DNA of 64,000 nt from assembly GCF_004379255.2 (NCBI RefSeq), contig NC_056036.1, forward strand, positions 37,834,076 through 37,898,075. Direction: 5' to 3'. Both the position numbers and the translations under genes were made by a program. Source of the DNA: Salvia splendens. Lineage: Eukaryota > Streptophyta > Magnoliopsida > Lamiales > Lamiaceae. Below are positions 9,973-22,385 of this stretch, piece by piece. Every line of letters begins with the position of its first letter. Positions within the stretch are counted from its first letter, which is position 1. The notes under the pieces are model-generated. The model worked only from the letters and a program-made list of their open reading frames with translations. It did not search any database and was not told where the DNA came from.

Positions 9973-12240
9973 ATGCAGCTTCCTTTGTCAGTTTGTTTGA
10001 TTCTCTTCTCGTTTCTTCTTTGGGCTAATCATGTTTCATCAAAAAGCTCCACCTACATTATCCACATGGACAAACCCTCCATGCCCAAGGCCTTCTCCAC
10101 TCACCATTACTGGTATTCTTCCCTCCTCAAATCTGCCACCTCTGCAGAGGCGAAGCTCATCTACACCTACGACCACGCCTTCCATGGATTCAGCGCTGTA
10201 TTGTCGATAGACGAATTGCAGGCTTTAAAGAAGTCCGAAGGGTTTGTTTCCGCCTCTGTAAGCAAAGCTGTCACTCTTGACACCACGCGTTCCGTCAGTT
10301 TCCTCGGCCTCAACACCGCTACTGGAATCTGGCCTGCTTCCCACTACGGAAAGGATGTGATCATAGGCATCATCGACAGCGGCATTTGGCCGGAGAGCCC
10401 GAGCTTCAACGATGACGGGATGACCGAAATCCCTCCCGGGTGGAAGGGAATTTGCCAACAAGGACCAGATTTCAATTCATCACTATGCAACAAGAAACTC
10501 ATCGGAGCCAGATTTTTCGATGCAGCATCTCGGGCAGAAGATCCAGAGAGATTCTTTATTTCAGCTAGGGACACCGATGGCCACGGCACCCACGTCGCGT
10601 CCATAGCTGCCGGGAATTTTGTGAACAACGTTTCCTACTTTGGATACGCCCCCGGAACTGCAAGGGGAGTTGCCCCAAGAGCTAGGATTGCAGCATACAA
10701 GACAGGAAGCAATGAAGCCGACACATTAGCCGCCGTCGACCAGGCCGTCGCAGATGGTGTCCATATAATATCCATATCCTTAGGATACGAAACAGCCAAT
10801 CTGTTTGACAATCCAATCGCAGCAGCTACCTTTGGTGCCAGGGAGAAGGGGATCATCGTTTGCAAATCCGCGGGAAACAGAGGCCCCAGCATCGCCACAA
10901 TGATAGCGGGGATCCCTTGGGAGTTTGTGGTGGCATCCGGGACCATTGACCGATGGTTTGCAGGGACGATCACACTCGGAAACGGCAAAACCATCACCGG
11001 ATTTACCATGTTTCCGGCAAGGGCCTCTGTCATCAACTTGCCACTCATCTACAATGAGACTGTCCTTGCCTGCGACTCAAGTGAACTGTTATCACAGTCG
11101 TTTCTAAGCCGAATCGTTGTCTGCAATATTACAAACGAAGACGGACCTGTAAATTTCTTTGCTGTAATGCAAAATCTGATCAATTCCAACGTCAGAGCAG
11201 CTGTCATAATTTCAGAAGATTCCGTAAGAATCCGTTCAACATACTTTCCTTTCCCAGGGGCTGTGATCACCTCAGGACAAGCCGTAGAATTGATCGAGTA
11301 CGCAACCACCAGTGCTTCACCAACTGCAACCATAGATTTCCAGCAAACAATAATCGGGCCTAATCTGCCAAGGGGCGCTGCATCTCCTGCCCTATCAGGA
11401 TCCTCATCCAGAGGCCCCTCCCAGACCTACCAGGAGATCCTGAAGCCCGACATTATGGCGCCGGGAGTGCTAATTCTAGCCGCGTACAGTCCTATCGGCA
11501 CAGGATCACAAATTGGCGACAGAATCTTCCTGTCAACAGATTACGCTCTAGAGTCTGGCACATCGATGGCCACTCCTCACATCGCTGGGGTCGCCGCCCT
11601 TTTAAAGGCCGTGCACCCAGAGTGGAGCCCAGCAGCTATACAGTCGGCGATGATGACAACTGCTAATCATCTCGATGAAACCAAACAGCCCATCAAGGAT
11701 CAGAGCTTCATCTCTTACAGAGTTGCTTCCCCACTGGGGATGGGGTCCGGTCAGGTAGACCCGAATCGGGCACTTGATCCTGGCCTCGTCTATGAGTCCA
11801 CACCGCAAGATCTTGCAGATCTAGTCTGCTCGATGAACTACACCCGCGAGCAGATCCGGGCGATCATAAGATCGAGCTACAATTGCTCGAGGCGGTCGCC
11901 AGATCTGAATTACCCTTCATTCATAGCGCTGTTTAACTTCGACCAGAGAGGAATGACACTCACGAGAACGTTCAAGCGGACCGTGACGAATGTTGGGAGT
12001 GGCGCGGCCAAGTATAGAATGAAACTTGAGAAACCGGAGAACTCGACGGTGACGGTAACGCCGACGACTCTGGTTTTCGGGAAGAAATATGAGAAGCGGA
12101 GCTATTCGCTGAGCATTCGTTATCGGGGAGATATTGAGTTGACGTACAGACAGGGGTCACTGACGTGGATTGAGGAGACCGGTAAGTATGTTGTGAGGAG
12201 TCCGATTGTCATTTCTGGTGGAGTTGATAATTACGGCTAA
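9973..12240 (+). CDS. Secreted subtilisin-like serine protease (SBT1.9/SBT3-like), intact
   Basis: A 755-residue plant subtilase in a single exon. Residues 1-24 form a signal peptide. The I9 propeptide follows (STYIIHMDKPSMPK to about 113). The S8 catalytic domain has Asp135 (IDSGIWPES), His204 (DGHGTHV), the oxyanion Asn302 (SAGNRGP) and Ser531 (SGTSMA). A PA domain lies in between (about 357-455) and a fibronectin-III-like domain closes the protein (about 650-755). Length and intronless structure fit plant SBT1 enzymes, which are secreted to the cell wall and process proteins or peptides. The sequence recalls tomato SBT3 and Arabidopsis SBT1.9, but the substrate is unknown. All catalytic residues are present. 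A damaged paralogue lies at 26864-29960, and detached C-terminal pieces at 2728-2822 and 25866-26061. Confidence 0.97.
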   Translation: MQLPLSVCLILFSFLLWANHVSSKSSTYIIHMDKPSMPKAFSTHHYWYSSLLKSATSAEAKLIYTYDHAFHGFSAVLSIDELQALKKSEGFVSASVSKAVTLDTTRSVSFLGLNTATGIWPASHYGKDVIIGIIDSGIWPESPSFNDDGMTEIPPGWKGICQQGPDFNSSLCNKKLIGARFFDAASRAEDPERFFISARDTDGHGTHVASIAAGNFVNNVSYFGYAPGTARGVAPRARIAAYKTGSNEADTLAAVDQAVADGVHIISISLGYETANLFDNPIAAATFGAREKGIIVCKSAGNRGPSIATMIAGIPWEFVVASGTIDRWFAGTITLGNGKTITGFTMFPARASVINLPLIYNETVLACDSSELLSQSFLSRIVVCNITNEDGPVNFFAVMQNLINSNVRAAVIISEDSVRIRSTYFPFPGAVITSGQAVELIEYATTSASPTATIDFQQTIIGPNLPRGAASPALSGSSSRGPSQTYQEILKPDIMAPGVLILAAYSPIGTGSQIGDRIFLSTDYALESGTSMATPHIAGVAALLKAVHPEWSPAAIQSAMMTTANHLDETKQPIKDQSFISYRVASPLGMGSGQVDPNRALDPGLVYESTPQDLADLVCSMNYTREQIRAIIRSSYNCSRRSPDLNYPSFIALFNFDQRGMTLTRTFKRTVTNVGSGAAKYRMKLEKPENSTVTVTPTTLVFGKKYEKRSYSLSIRYRGDIELTYRQGSLTWIEETGKYVVRSPIVISGGVDNYG

Positions 12241-14681
12241 TGCCATTGTTTTTGTGTGGTTGCCTGCTGATATGTGATTTCAATAATATGGGTGTGAGGT
12301 GTGAAATTATGTCATAGTACTAATAATTGTTGAGGCTGATGTGCTTCTCTCTTTTCAGCAGTAATGGAGTTTCTAGTTGGTTCACATGTATTTCACGTAC
12401 GTAACATGTTATATATCCCAATCACGATTTCAACATAAAACATATTCATCTTTAATTCACATAGTCATGCTAATATGCACATTGTTGCCAATATATAATA
12501 GTAATAAACAATAACATTTACTCAATTAAGAACATCGAGTTCGAGTGTAGAACTCCCTACCTTGTACGCCTCCAAAATAGTGGAGAATGAAAGTTATGGA
12601 GGTCTAGTTTATTGAGACCAATTTTAAACATGAAACTCCTAGCTGTTTAGGATTTATGACCATTTCCCCTCAATCTGCCAGAATTGGCAGTATCTTTAGA
12701 CAAATTATAACAAATTCATTTCATTAGATGGAAGATGAATTTTGGTGACAAGGCATAAGATTAATTCAATAAAAATATGCCCTGAAAATGAGGTCATTTA
12801 GTCTGATAAATTGGTCTCACAACATGCTGCCAGAACATGGTATGCTTGACTATTTAACAACTTCATCCTAAACTGAAATCTTATTATCTTTTAAGTACTT
12901 TTAGACATCAACAACCACAGCAAAATTCACCATTTTAATTCAAAGATGTGATTTAATTTTCTGCTCAACTTTCCATCATAAACTCTTATAAACAAATCCA
13001 ATATGGATATAAACAATAAGATTAGACAAAATCCTCCTATTTATTTATCAACATGATATTCATGAACATGAACTACATACAAAGCAAACGAATTATACAA
13101 ACTTCAGTTATTCAGTGCAGGATGATCACATTTGTTAAAATCTAGAAATTAGTGAATGATGTCTCCATTGGCCAAGATATTCAACAAAAATGAAAACAGA
13201 ATACTTAAAAAACTACTTAAGTCCATTCCATTCCATTCCAAAAGCATGATTATTCTCCTTAATTTATAAAAATGAAGGAAAGGCTAGTTAATAGTAATCA
13301 ATTAAGTCAATTAAGAGGCAAGCATAACTTCCAAAATTCAAACCTAGAAAAGTTGGGCAGATTTAGGTTCTTCAATATTTTCCTACCCAAAATGAAAAAT
13401 CATCAAACCAGGTATCAAGATTAGCATACAAGCGAAAGAAATCTAACCTCCAATTATCCGATTTTTTAGTCTGGTGGAATCAGAGTTCGAAATAGAAGAA
13501 GGTTGAGAGGGATTAAGAGGTGGAGGCTTAGGAGTTAGCCGTTACAATATTCACTCGCCAAATGCCACATTATAATTAATTTTCTCGTTTAACTTCAACT
13601 TAATTCTTTTTCAAAAATCCTTACCAGACACTAATTATTAGAAAATTCTTCACACAATCCTTTAATTAAGTTTTTTTTCTTAAACTTTTATCGTTATAAA
13701 ATTTGAATTTTCAAAGTATTACAAATATAAACTTTAATTATTAATAATTTCACTCAAATCAAAATATGCGCGACAACTGAAAATAAACATTAACTTTTAT
13801 GAATTTACTGGCTGGTTTGTATAACTAGTTACACATAATTTTATTATTTATAATTTTTCTAACCATTTGTCTCAACTTTAATAATTAAATATTAATGATC
13901 ATATTTATCCGGCTTTAATAATATTATAAATTTTACTTTGAACTTTATTAGTTTTAACATATAGTAATTGTATCAATTCTACCCTATATTTTTCACCTTA
14001 CCAATTCTATCTTCATCTTTATCAAGTTAATTATTATTTTTTCATAATTATTTCTAAAAACTATTACTCCAAATTTTTTTTAACGAGAATCACCTATAAC
14101 ATCTCCTACTACACACACAAATATGAGTGACTTATTATTATGTTTGTGTATGTAGTAAAAGATGTAAGAGGAGATGTCATAGGTGATCTCCCCTCCAATT
14201 TTTTTGCATTCAACTTATTGTTAGAAGAAAAATAGTACTCCTACTACTTATTAGATTTCACTATTGAAGTGGAACTACAATATTAGAAATTGATATAAAT
14301 TGAAAAGTTGAGATATAGTAATTTGTTAGTTTAAAACATTGGAATATGATCGATACAATTATTGGAGTTTATAAACAAACTTGATTAATTTTCAAAGGTT
14401 GAAAAAATATAATAAAACCACTAAAGATGAGCAGAATATATAGATCCAATTAATGCTTAATTAAACAAACCGGTTTGTTTTGTGAATGTGATCAAGCTAG
14501 TGTCCCATAAACAATGTCTCAGTATGTATGCCTTTTTCTCGGGAAACACAAAATAAGGGGATAGGATAATTGTAAATTCTTGGGCGAAAATAATTTCATT
14601 TTGCTGAAATGTGAAGGTTATAATATTCCAAGCTTGTCGATAGAATTGGAATAAATAAAGTGTTGGTTCGTGTAAACATAA
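12241..14681. other. AT-rich intergenic DNA downstream of the subtilase
   Basis: No supported coding frame. It holds the subtilase 3' flank and a small foldback at 14086-14192. A short CCATT run lies near 13227. Nothing else is recognisable. Confidence 0.5.
14086..14192. repeat. Small foldback repeat
   Basis: The left arm (ATCACCTATAACATCTCCT...ACACACAAA) is repeated inverted on the right (TTTGTGTATGTAGTA...AGGAGATGTCATAGGTGAT), with a ~10-bp bulge and a ~20-bp loop. It looks like a tiny MITE or hairpin. No target duplication is evident. Confidence 0.55.
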
Positions 14682-15090
14682 TAGCATCCGCAGCCCTACT
14701 CATCTGGACGGACGGCGTCCGTACCGCTGGCACAGCTTTGTGCTGTCCGCCGCTGTGCTCTTACAGCGGGCACGGCGCTGCTCGATGCATCGAGCACGTC
14801 CGTGCAGCTGAGCAGGCTGACGTGGCGCGAACCATTGGCATTTTCATTTTCTTAAAAAAATCGAATTTAATTTAAAAAATCTTTTTTAAATAAAAAAAAA
14901 AAAAATTCCACTTCCCAATAAATTATATCCGTTTTCTCCCCACTTTTAATTTATTTTTCAATTTTTTCCCCAAGATTCACATTTTTATCTATAAATATCC
15001 CCACTTTCACACAAAAAATTTCCCACCACACTACACAATTATCATCTAAATTCTCTTATCAATTCTCAATCTTTCACTCTTACAAAAAAA

Positions 15091-16654
15091 ATGTCCGGCT
15101 CCGGCGATCACCCTTCCGACTCTCGCGGTTGGAACCACGAATGGTTCGGCTCACAACCATTCCCTAGTCCGGAAATGCAATTTTCGGCCCCTCCTCAGAG
15201 CATCTCCAATAGGTTAGGACGTCAAATAGCCCTCAAATAGCCTTCACACTGCCACATCATCAGCACTACAATTCTCCTGCCACATCAGCTTGCCACATCA
15301 ACTGGACATCAAATAGCCCTCACATAGCCTTCACACTACCTATCCACATCACTAATAACAATTATATAATTTAATTTACACTCGTATCAACATACGGAAT
15401 TTAATTTACGAGACAAATACGGAAAATTCGAATAATAATATTAAAATTTAAAAGTACATTAATTTTTTTAAAAAAAGTACAATAATTAAAAAAATTACAT
15501 AAAAAACAAGTGGTGCGAATGAAAATGAGGTTCAACGCGCGTATATATAGTGTTTTCGAAAAACAAAAAAAAAATTTAAATTCGACGCCGGTTTGGCGCC
15601 GATCCGGGACGCACAATGGCGCCCGTGAGGATCGGCGTCGGAACCGGCGTCAGCGCGGGAATCGGCATGGCGACGCCGATTTCGCCGACGCCGGTTCCAA
15701 TGGTTCGGCGTCAAACCGGCGTCGGTGAAAAATCGGCGTCGCGGTGGTGACGCCGGTTATTGGAGATGCTCTCAAACCCAAGGTTCTCAGGTTCCGGGTG
15801 GCTACCGATCTTACCCGGTGGACGACCAAGATGCCCTCGATGGGCGATACGGGTGGGCACCCGAACCCAGATCGGGAGGGAACGGCGGCTCTCAAACTTC
15901 TCCTCTTCCTACTCCTACTCCTACTCGTGATGTCCGCACCCCGTACACTCCGGCGGAGATGGATCAGTTATTCAAAGCCTATTTGATTATCTCTGAAGAT
16001 CTGGAGGTTGGCACGAACCAAAGCGGGGATAGGTTTTGGTGGCGCGTCTCTCGCCAGTACAATGAAAACCGCCCGGCTGGAACCATCGAGCGCAATGAGA
16101 GTATGGTGCGTAATGCCATCTTCAGAGCCAAAGAAGAAATCCAAAAGTTTCAGGGGTATTACCTCCAGGAAGGGCGGTCAGCAGGGAGCGAGCTCGACAT
16201 CATCAGTGCCACCTTGGCGACCTACCAATCCCAACAGTACAAACCATTCAAGTACCTAAGCGTTTGACAGGAGGTGCATGTGCATCCGAAGTATAAGAGA
16301 GGGGTATCCTCCTCCTCCAGCAAACGGTCGAGGTCAGTATCCCTATCCGACGCCGGCGAGGATGAGGTGGCTAGCCAGCTTGCCGGAGCTAAGGCCCGAG
16401 CAGTTCCCAACGCTGGCTGCAAGGAAGGAAGAAGGCGACGGCCAACCGTCGTCGCGCCGCAACTCCATCCGCCCCCGCCCCGCTCCCGCTCCCGCTCTCT
16501 TTGTGCCACCTCAACCCCCACCAACTCGTTGTGGACCCTTTTGGCTCAACTCAATTTGGCCGATAGATCAAATATGACTCCCGAGCAACTTGATTCACAT
16601 TTGGCAATGATACGGGGTCTCCGAAAAATATTGGGGATAGGGCCAGGGGACTAG
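15091..16654 (+). pseudogene. Harbinger ORF1 (Myb/SANT-like, NAM-associated type), broken
   Basis: It begins MSGSGDHPSD at 15091, is cut by a 574-bp MITE, and resumes with TQGSQVPGGYRSYP near 15777. The core RTPYTPAEMDQLFKAYLI...GDRFWWRVSRQYNENRP...MVRNAIFRAKEEIQKF is the trihelix/SANT-like DNA-binding region with the adjoining region often annotated 'No apical meristem-associated'. The first frame stops at 16267. The C-terminal part (SSSSKRSRSVSLSDA...NMTPEQLDSHLAMIRGLRKILGIG) continues in another frame to 16654. In known Harbinger systems ORF1 proteins help the transposase enter the nucleus and bind DNA. This copy has an insertion plus at least one frameshift, so it cannot make the full protein. 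Confidence 0.8.
15198..15771. mobile_element. 574-bp MITE nested in the ORF1 pseudogene
   Basis: The ends are GAGCATCTCCAATA and its exact complement TATTGGAGATGCTC. The trinucleotide TCA lies just outside both ends (15195-15197 and 15772-15774). Removing the insert with one TCA rejoins the ORF1 reading frame. This fits a PIF/Harbinger-type MITE with a TNA target. The interior is GC-rich and repetitive on the right (many GCCGG/GGCGTC words) and AT-rich in the middle. Confidence 0.8.
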
Positions 16655-19600
16655 TCTTCCACAGGGTATTTTTTAGCATTTAATTATGTATTTTTTATTT
16701 TTTAAGATTTTAATTATGTATTTTTATTTTTTAGGATTTTAATTATGTAATTTTTAATTTTTAGGATTTTAAGTTTGTAATTTTTATTTTTTAAGATTTA
16801 ATTATATATATATTTTATTTTAATGTATTTTTAGTAATTGAAGTATTTAAATTAAATAATGGAATGGTGGGACCCTTGAACATGTCATTGCGAAAGAGCA
16901 TGGATGTGGGTGTTGTGCTATTGGAAAAGAGTAGGGAGTAAAAAATTAATAAAAGTGAATCCGTGCCTACATCCATGCTTTTGCCAAAGAGTATGGATGT
17001 GGATGCTCTAAGAAGGCACTATAAAGTAAAATAGGGAGTAGTAGTACTAGTAAACGAGTTGAGAATACTCCTACTATTCTTCTTATTAAGAAAAAAGGCG
17101 ATGAATGAGAAGGAAAAGGAGGAGGTGGTTCTTGATCATTCCGCCCATGTTCATCCACTCATTCTGACCAAATCAGCTAGCAATAGCATTTATGGTTGTT
17201 TTGGGTGTGAGAAGTACATCTTCTCCGGAGAGACGATCTACAGATGCCGTGACGAATGCAGCAACCGAACACTACACGAAGGATGTGCAGTAATGCCGGC
17301 AGAGATCACCTTCTCCTTGCACCCTCAACACACCCTCGTCCAAAGACCCAAAGGAGTGTGGTCCGGATACTCATGTGCCATCTGTTTAGAATTGGGTACT
17401 ACTGCAGTAGCTCATGCCACTTCCAGATCCACTTAAGCTGCGTAAACAGCATGGACGTGATGGCTGCAGCTGCTTCTGGCTTAACCAAACATCCGAGCCA
17501 TCCGCACCATGAGCTGACTCTTCTGTGTAAGCCCGGCCGGGCTGCCTCCTTAAGATTCGATGCTTGTGGCGCCATACACCGAGGGAACTCCTATTTCTGC
17601 ACCTTTTGTCAATACTGCATCAGCCAGCGCTGCGCTGCGTTACCTGCTACCCTCGACCGCCACCACCTCCACAACCACCCGCTCTCCCTGGCTTATCGTC
17701 TCCCACTTGAATATCTCAAGTACGATTTCAAGTGTGATGTGTGCCTCAAGGCGTTGCTCCCTCGATATTGGGTCTATCACTGTGGGATTTGCAGATATGT
17801 TGCCCATATCAACTGCGCCATCTCAGCATCTCCCTTCATCACGTAAGATCCCAACTATCAAATGTTTTGTTATTGACTAATTTGAGTCAAAAAAGAGGTG
17901 CAATGCTATATGACTATCCATCCATAATTAAGTTGCGAGATTATTTTAGTATATATATAATCTTTCAAACCGAACGGGTCCATAGTTTCTAAATCTATTT
18001 GCCCCATCTTATTAATATAAAATTTATTTATTTGAATTTTTTCCCTAGGAGCAATATGAACGTGGATGCAAATGTCAATGTGTTTCCAATAAAAGATGCA
18101 GCGGAAGAGCTTATTGGACCTTTTGTTGCAAAATTAAAGTAACGACTATCTCTCATGATAATGAGATCATCAAAGGCAACTACAAATTTCATAATCCAAA
18201 CACTACAAGAAAAAAAAGCTCTAACGATGCTTTTTTGCTTAATTAAAGACACTTTTTTGTGTTACTAAATACATCACCAACGCTTTAAAAAGTGTCCCTA
18301 CCGGGAGCATGCCAAATCCAATTAAGGACGCTTTTAGCTAGCGCCGGTGAGTTAATTTTTGAGACGCTTTTAACATGCGTCTCCAATATTTGGGACGCTT
18401 TTAATTGTATTTAGAGACACTTTTAAATAGTATACACTACATAAAAAACGGAAATTAGTGACGGAAATATCCGTCAGTAAAATCCATATATCCATCCGCC
18501 TGGAAGAGATTAGTGACAGATTCCTGACAGAATGGAGCCATTGTAAAAAGTTTGTTAGTAAACCTCAGATTTTTTTACTGACGGAAAAATCCGTCGCTAA
18601 TATTAATCCATATTTAAAAAAAACCTCAAATTTTATTTTCTAATTTATAAATTTATTGATCAGCAATTAAGAAAACATTCACTGATACAATGTTTGATTA
18701 GGTGAAACACTTTACAGCTTCTTTGATTGATAAAATCTCTACCTTCTCTCTTCAATACTTCCAATTATCATTGAGCAAAGCTTGTGCATAGATCTGAAAG
18801 TCAGATATCCATATATCAAAACAACTCCTACTTAGTTATATTAAATTATAACATTAACCAAAAAAAGAGTACCTCACTGACTTCATTTTCAGTAAACCAG
18901 AAAAAAGCAAAAGATGAGAGCTCATAACTTGAGCATGTTCATCATCATATCCAGGAATGCAATTTAGGAGTGAAGCATTATCTTGTTGGATGACCTGGTA
19001 AATCAAAGAATCACCATATCGGGAGTAAAATTCAAAGACAAATATTTTTAATAATGAAGACACAAACAGAAAACAGGAGTTCACAAAATCAAGAAGACAA
19101 ATCACAAAGGCCCATACCTCATATGAACCACCAGGGGAATTAGGGAGTTAGAAAAGTCTTTATCATCAGTCAGGTAAAGTTACCAGGATATCTATTAGAA
19201 CATAAGGAAAATATTAGATCAAGTTAAAGGATGATTAGAAGAGCCACAACTACAAATATCTCAAGATTACAATTATAAGCAGAAACTCATACACCATTAC
19301 AATACCCAAATCTAATAGCCAAGAAACAATTGAATAGTTTATAACCTCTACCCATATAATTATATTTATGGCCCCAACCCTGAGTCCCTGACTAACATAA
19401 TGAACTTATAATTTTCAATGCCTTTGTGATACTTTCATTATGAATAATGTATCATGTATCATGTCTCATGCATCAAGATGGCAGAAACAGTTTAGCAAAC
19501 CTTGGCTTTTGGAGCCTATCTAGGCATAAGGACATTTGTAGTGTTGTTCTCCTTGATAAAACTGATGGTGGAGTTGATGGTGTAATGAATGAGGATTCGA

Positions 19601-19849
19601 TGGCTTATTCTGCATAAACAAGAAGTATTATCCTATATTAATCAGTTCAGTTGAAGATTCACATAAAGGTTGAATTCTTAATTCTATAACGTAAGTTTTT
19701 AGAAAAACAGAATTACCAGATTAACTTCTTCTCTAATAAGGCCACATAGTGCTATGGACTTGTCCATTTTCACCAACCAGCAAGATGCTTTGCTGTAAAA
19801 ATATCCACACACATCAATCTTGCATTACTTCGCACCTCACGGATATTAA

Positions 19850-21714
19850 GGGCATCAGCAGTGGGGCGCCCTAAGGCGCGCCCGAAAGCCCACCCAATGC
19901 ACTGTCACGTCAGCATTTTTATCCTCATACCCTTTCACCTGCAGTGAGGAGTCCTAAGCATTTTCTTTTATTTGAATATTTAAATAAATACAAAAATTGG
20001 GAAAAACCTTCATTTCATTTATAAAATTAATACATTACAATACGAATTAAAAAAAATACGTAAACTCAGCGACGACGGTTACGGGCCCACACTTCTTCAA
20101 TCATGTCGTTCATGAGCTGAGCATGGTCTTGTTGGTTGCGCATTGAGGCAAGTCTAGATAGAACCTCATTGAAGCCCGTCGGTAATCCTCTAGCGGGGGG
20201 CGCGGTTTCCGTGCTGGAGGAGCTAGATGCACCTTCATCATCGGTCCAATCGGTGATGCTCCCACCTTCATGTTCGACTATCATGTTGTGCAAGATAATG
20301 CACGCATACATAACATCGGCGAGGACTTCCTTGAACCAGAGACGCGCCGACCCTTTCACTATTGCCCACCGTGATCGGAGCATGCCAAATGTCCGCTCCA
20401 CATCCTTCCGCGCCGCCTCCTACTTTTGCGCAAATAAAACTCTCTTCTCACCGATTGGACAGCTGATCGTCTTCAGGAAAACAGGCCACCTTGGGTATAT
20501 GTCATCGGCCAAGTAGTACCACATGTGGTATTGGCGCATGCTGGCAGTGAACTCGATGGACGAGCCGTTTCCATTGCATTGCTCGGTGAAGAGGGTGGAT
20601 GAGTTGAGGATGTTGATGTCGTTGTTCGACCCGGCTACAACGAAGTACGAATGCCAGATCCAGAGCCGATGGTCAGCGACGGCTTCGAGGATCATCGTCG
20701 GGTGGCTGCCCTTGTATCAACTAGTAAATTGGCCTCTCCACGCAGTCGGACAATTCTTCCACTCCCAATGCATACAGTCGATGCTCCGTAGCATCCCAGG
20801 AAAGCCGTGCGCCATCTCGTGCATCTTCATCAGGCCCTGGCAATCTACAGCAGTCGACTTTCGCAAATATGTGTCGTTGTAAGCCTCCACAACTCCCCTA
20901 CAAAATCTCTTCAGGCACTCGCGGCCTGTTGTCTCTCCGACGTGGAGGTACTCGTCGAACATGTCCGCCGTGGTGCCGTAGGCCAACTGACGGAGTGCAA
21001 CCGTGCACTTCTGCAACGGCGTAAGTCCGTGTCTGCCGATGCCATCTTCCAGATACTGGAGGTATTCATCACTTGACTCCAACGTCTGGACAATGCTGAG
21101 AAAAAGGTAACGAGGCATTCTAAACCGGAGGTGGAAAACAGTCGGGCCCCACCGTGGTTGCTCGGCAAAATAGTCTGCAACTAGACGATCGTGAGTTGCG
21201 GCGTGTTCGCGGAGGACAAACATCCGACATCGAATAGGCTTGGGGATCTGCTCAGCCGCCGCCGCGTCCGCCTCCTCGCGTTGCATTTCGGCTAAGCATT
21301 CCGCCATTGCGTCTTGAACGGCTGCATTTAAGGCTTGAGTCAAGGTCGGACTACCGCCCTCCGAGGAACTCTGGTAGTCGTCGTGGTTCATTTTGGTTTG
21401 TGAGAGATGGAGAAATGTGAGAGATGAGAGAAATGAGAGATGCCAGAAATGTTCGTATGAAAAATAGAATGAGAAACGAGGTTTAATAAATAGACAAAAT
21501 TTAGAAGAAAAAAAAATAAAAAAGCGTTGCATCGTCCGCGTCACCCATAGTGGGCGGACGATGGCGCGGGCGATGCCATATCATCCGCGCTTTCTCCACG
21601 GACTATCTGTCGGGCGAGGACGACGCATCGTCCATCGTCCGTGCACCCATAGTGGCGGACGATGGCGCGCTCGAGGCATCGGGCGGCCTATCGTCCGCCC
21701 CACTGTGGGTGCCC
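19850..21714 (-). mobile_element. PIF/Harbinger element with transposase pseudogene
   Basis: The ends GGGCATCAGCAGTGGGGCG and the inverse of GGGCACCCACAGTGGGGCG match well, and TAA flanks both (19847-19849 and 21715-21717). It is 1,865 bp and carries only a minus-strand transposase. The family is the same as the element at 36653-38562. It sits inside the CACTA element, so it inserted later. Confidence 0.88.
20066..21391 (-). pseudogene. PIF/Harbinger DDE transposase, two in-frame stops
   Basis: Read from MNHDDYQSS (21391) on the minus strand, the frame matches the intact transposase at 36931-38265 throughout: FRMPRYLFLSIV, GLTPLQKCTVALRQLAYG, SIDCMHWEWKNCP, SNNDINIL and VERTFG are all present. 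Stops occur at 20717-20719 and 20420-20422, and the frame is otherwise unbroken, with no frameshift between the pieces. The DDE-type residues (Asp of SIDCMHW, Asp of NNDI, Glu of ERTFG) are kept. It is a recently inactivated copy. Confidence 0.9.
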
Positions 21715-22385
21715 TAATAAAGCAACGTATGCTTCATACAATATAATAAGTATTTATAAACCAAACTAACTAACCTCTGAAAGGGTCTTCCAATGCTTAG
21801 AGTCGTGAAAAGAAACTTCACTATATCATTGTAGAGTTTCTGTTTAATCTGATAACAAACATTAATACTTAGGGATATCATCCAAGTGAATAACATCATA
21901 ATGGAATATGTGGTTGAATCCTGAATGAGTGTTCTAGTGTCGGGGATAATAAAATCAATAATAAGTAACTTTTATAACTAAGCCTAAACATTAGGTTCTT
22001 ATATGTAACATGGCACTACATTTTTCATTTACAATAAGAAGTAGTATTCCCAGTTAATCCAGCCAGAAGCAGTAAGTCTGTTATTCAGTCATATAGCATA
22101 GGAGTAGCAGCAACATTATATCTGGTCAATTTAAATCATCTTCAAAATTTTCCATCATTCAACAACATAATGATAAAACTCTGTTTCGTTTCTGCATTCT
22201 ATAAAAAAAATAACCAAAAAATGCTAAAAGCAAACGTATATCAGTTTCATATTATCTCATGCTAAGTGTAAATCAATTGAAAAAAGAAGAACAACAAGTT
22301 AGACGAAACTAGAGGAAATGCTAACCGCTGACAGAAAACCTGGGAAAAATGCGATGTCGTGAGACTTATATGTTTTACTTAGAGG

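Larger units (their letters stand above)
14682..17008 (+). mobile_element. PIF/Harbinger-type element carrying ORF1 only
   Basis: The termini are TAGCATCCGCAGCCCTACTC on the left and the inverse of GAGCATCCACATCCATACTC on the right, matching at 16 of 20 positions. Both ends are flanked by TAA (14679-14681 and 17009-17011), a typical PIF/Harbinger target duplication. Inside is a Myb/SANT-like ORF1 pseudogene (15091-16654) and AT-rich non-coding DNA, but no DDE transposase. It is non-autonomous. A MITE (15198-15771) is nested in it, and a shorter relative lies at 27992-28949. Confidence 0.7.

Noticed and set aside
10225..12160. Several open frames antisense or out of frame to the subtilase
   Set aside because: Shadows of the intact 755-residue coding frame.
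17741..17992. Continuation of DC1 exon 1 past 17842
   Set aside because: GTAAGA at 17843 aligns with the donor of the intact DC1 gene, so the extra residues are intron.
20136..21180. Plus-strand open frames over the transposase pseudogene
   Set aside because: Shadows of the minus-strand transposase, which alone has conserved motifs.
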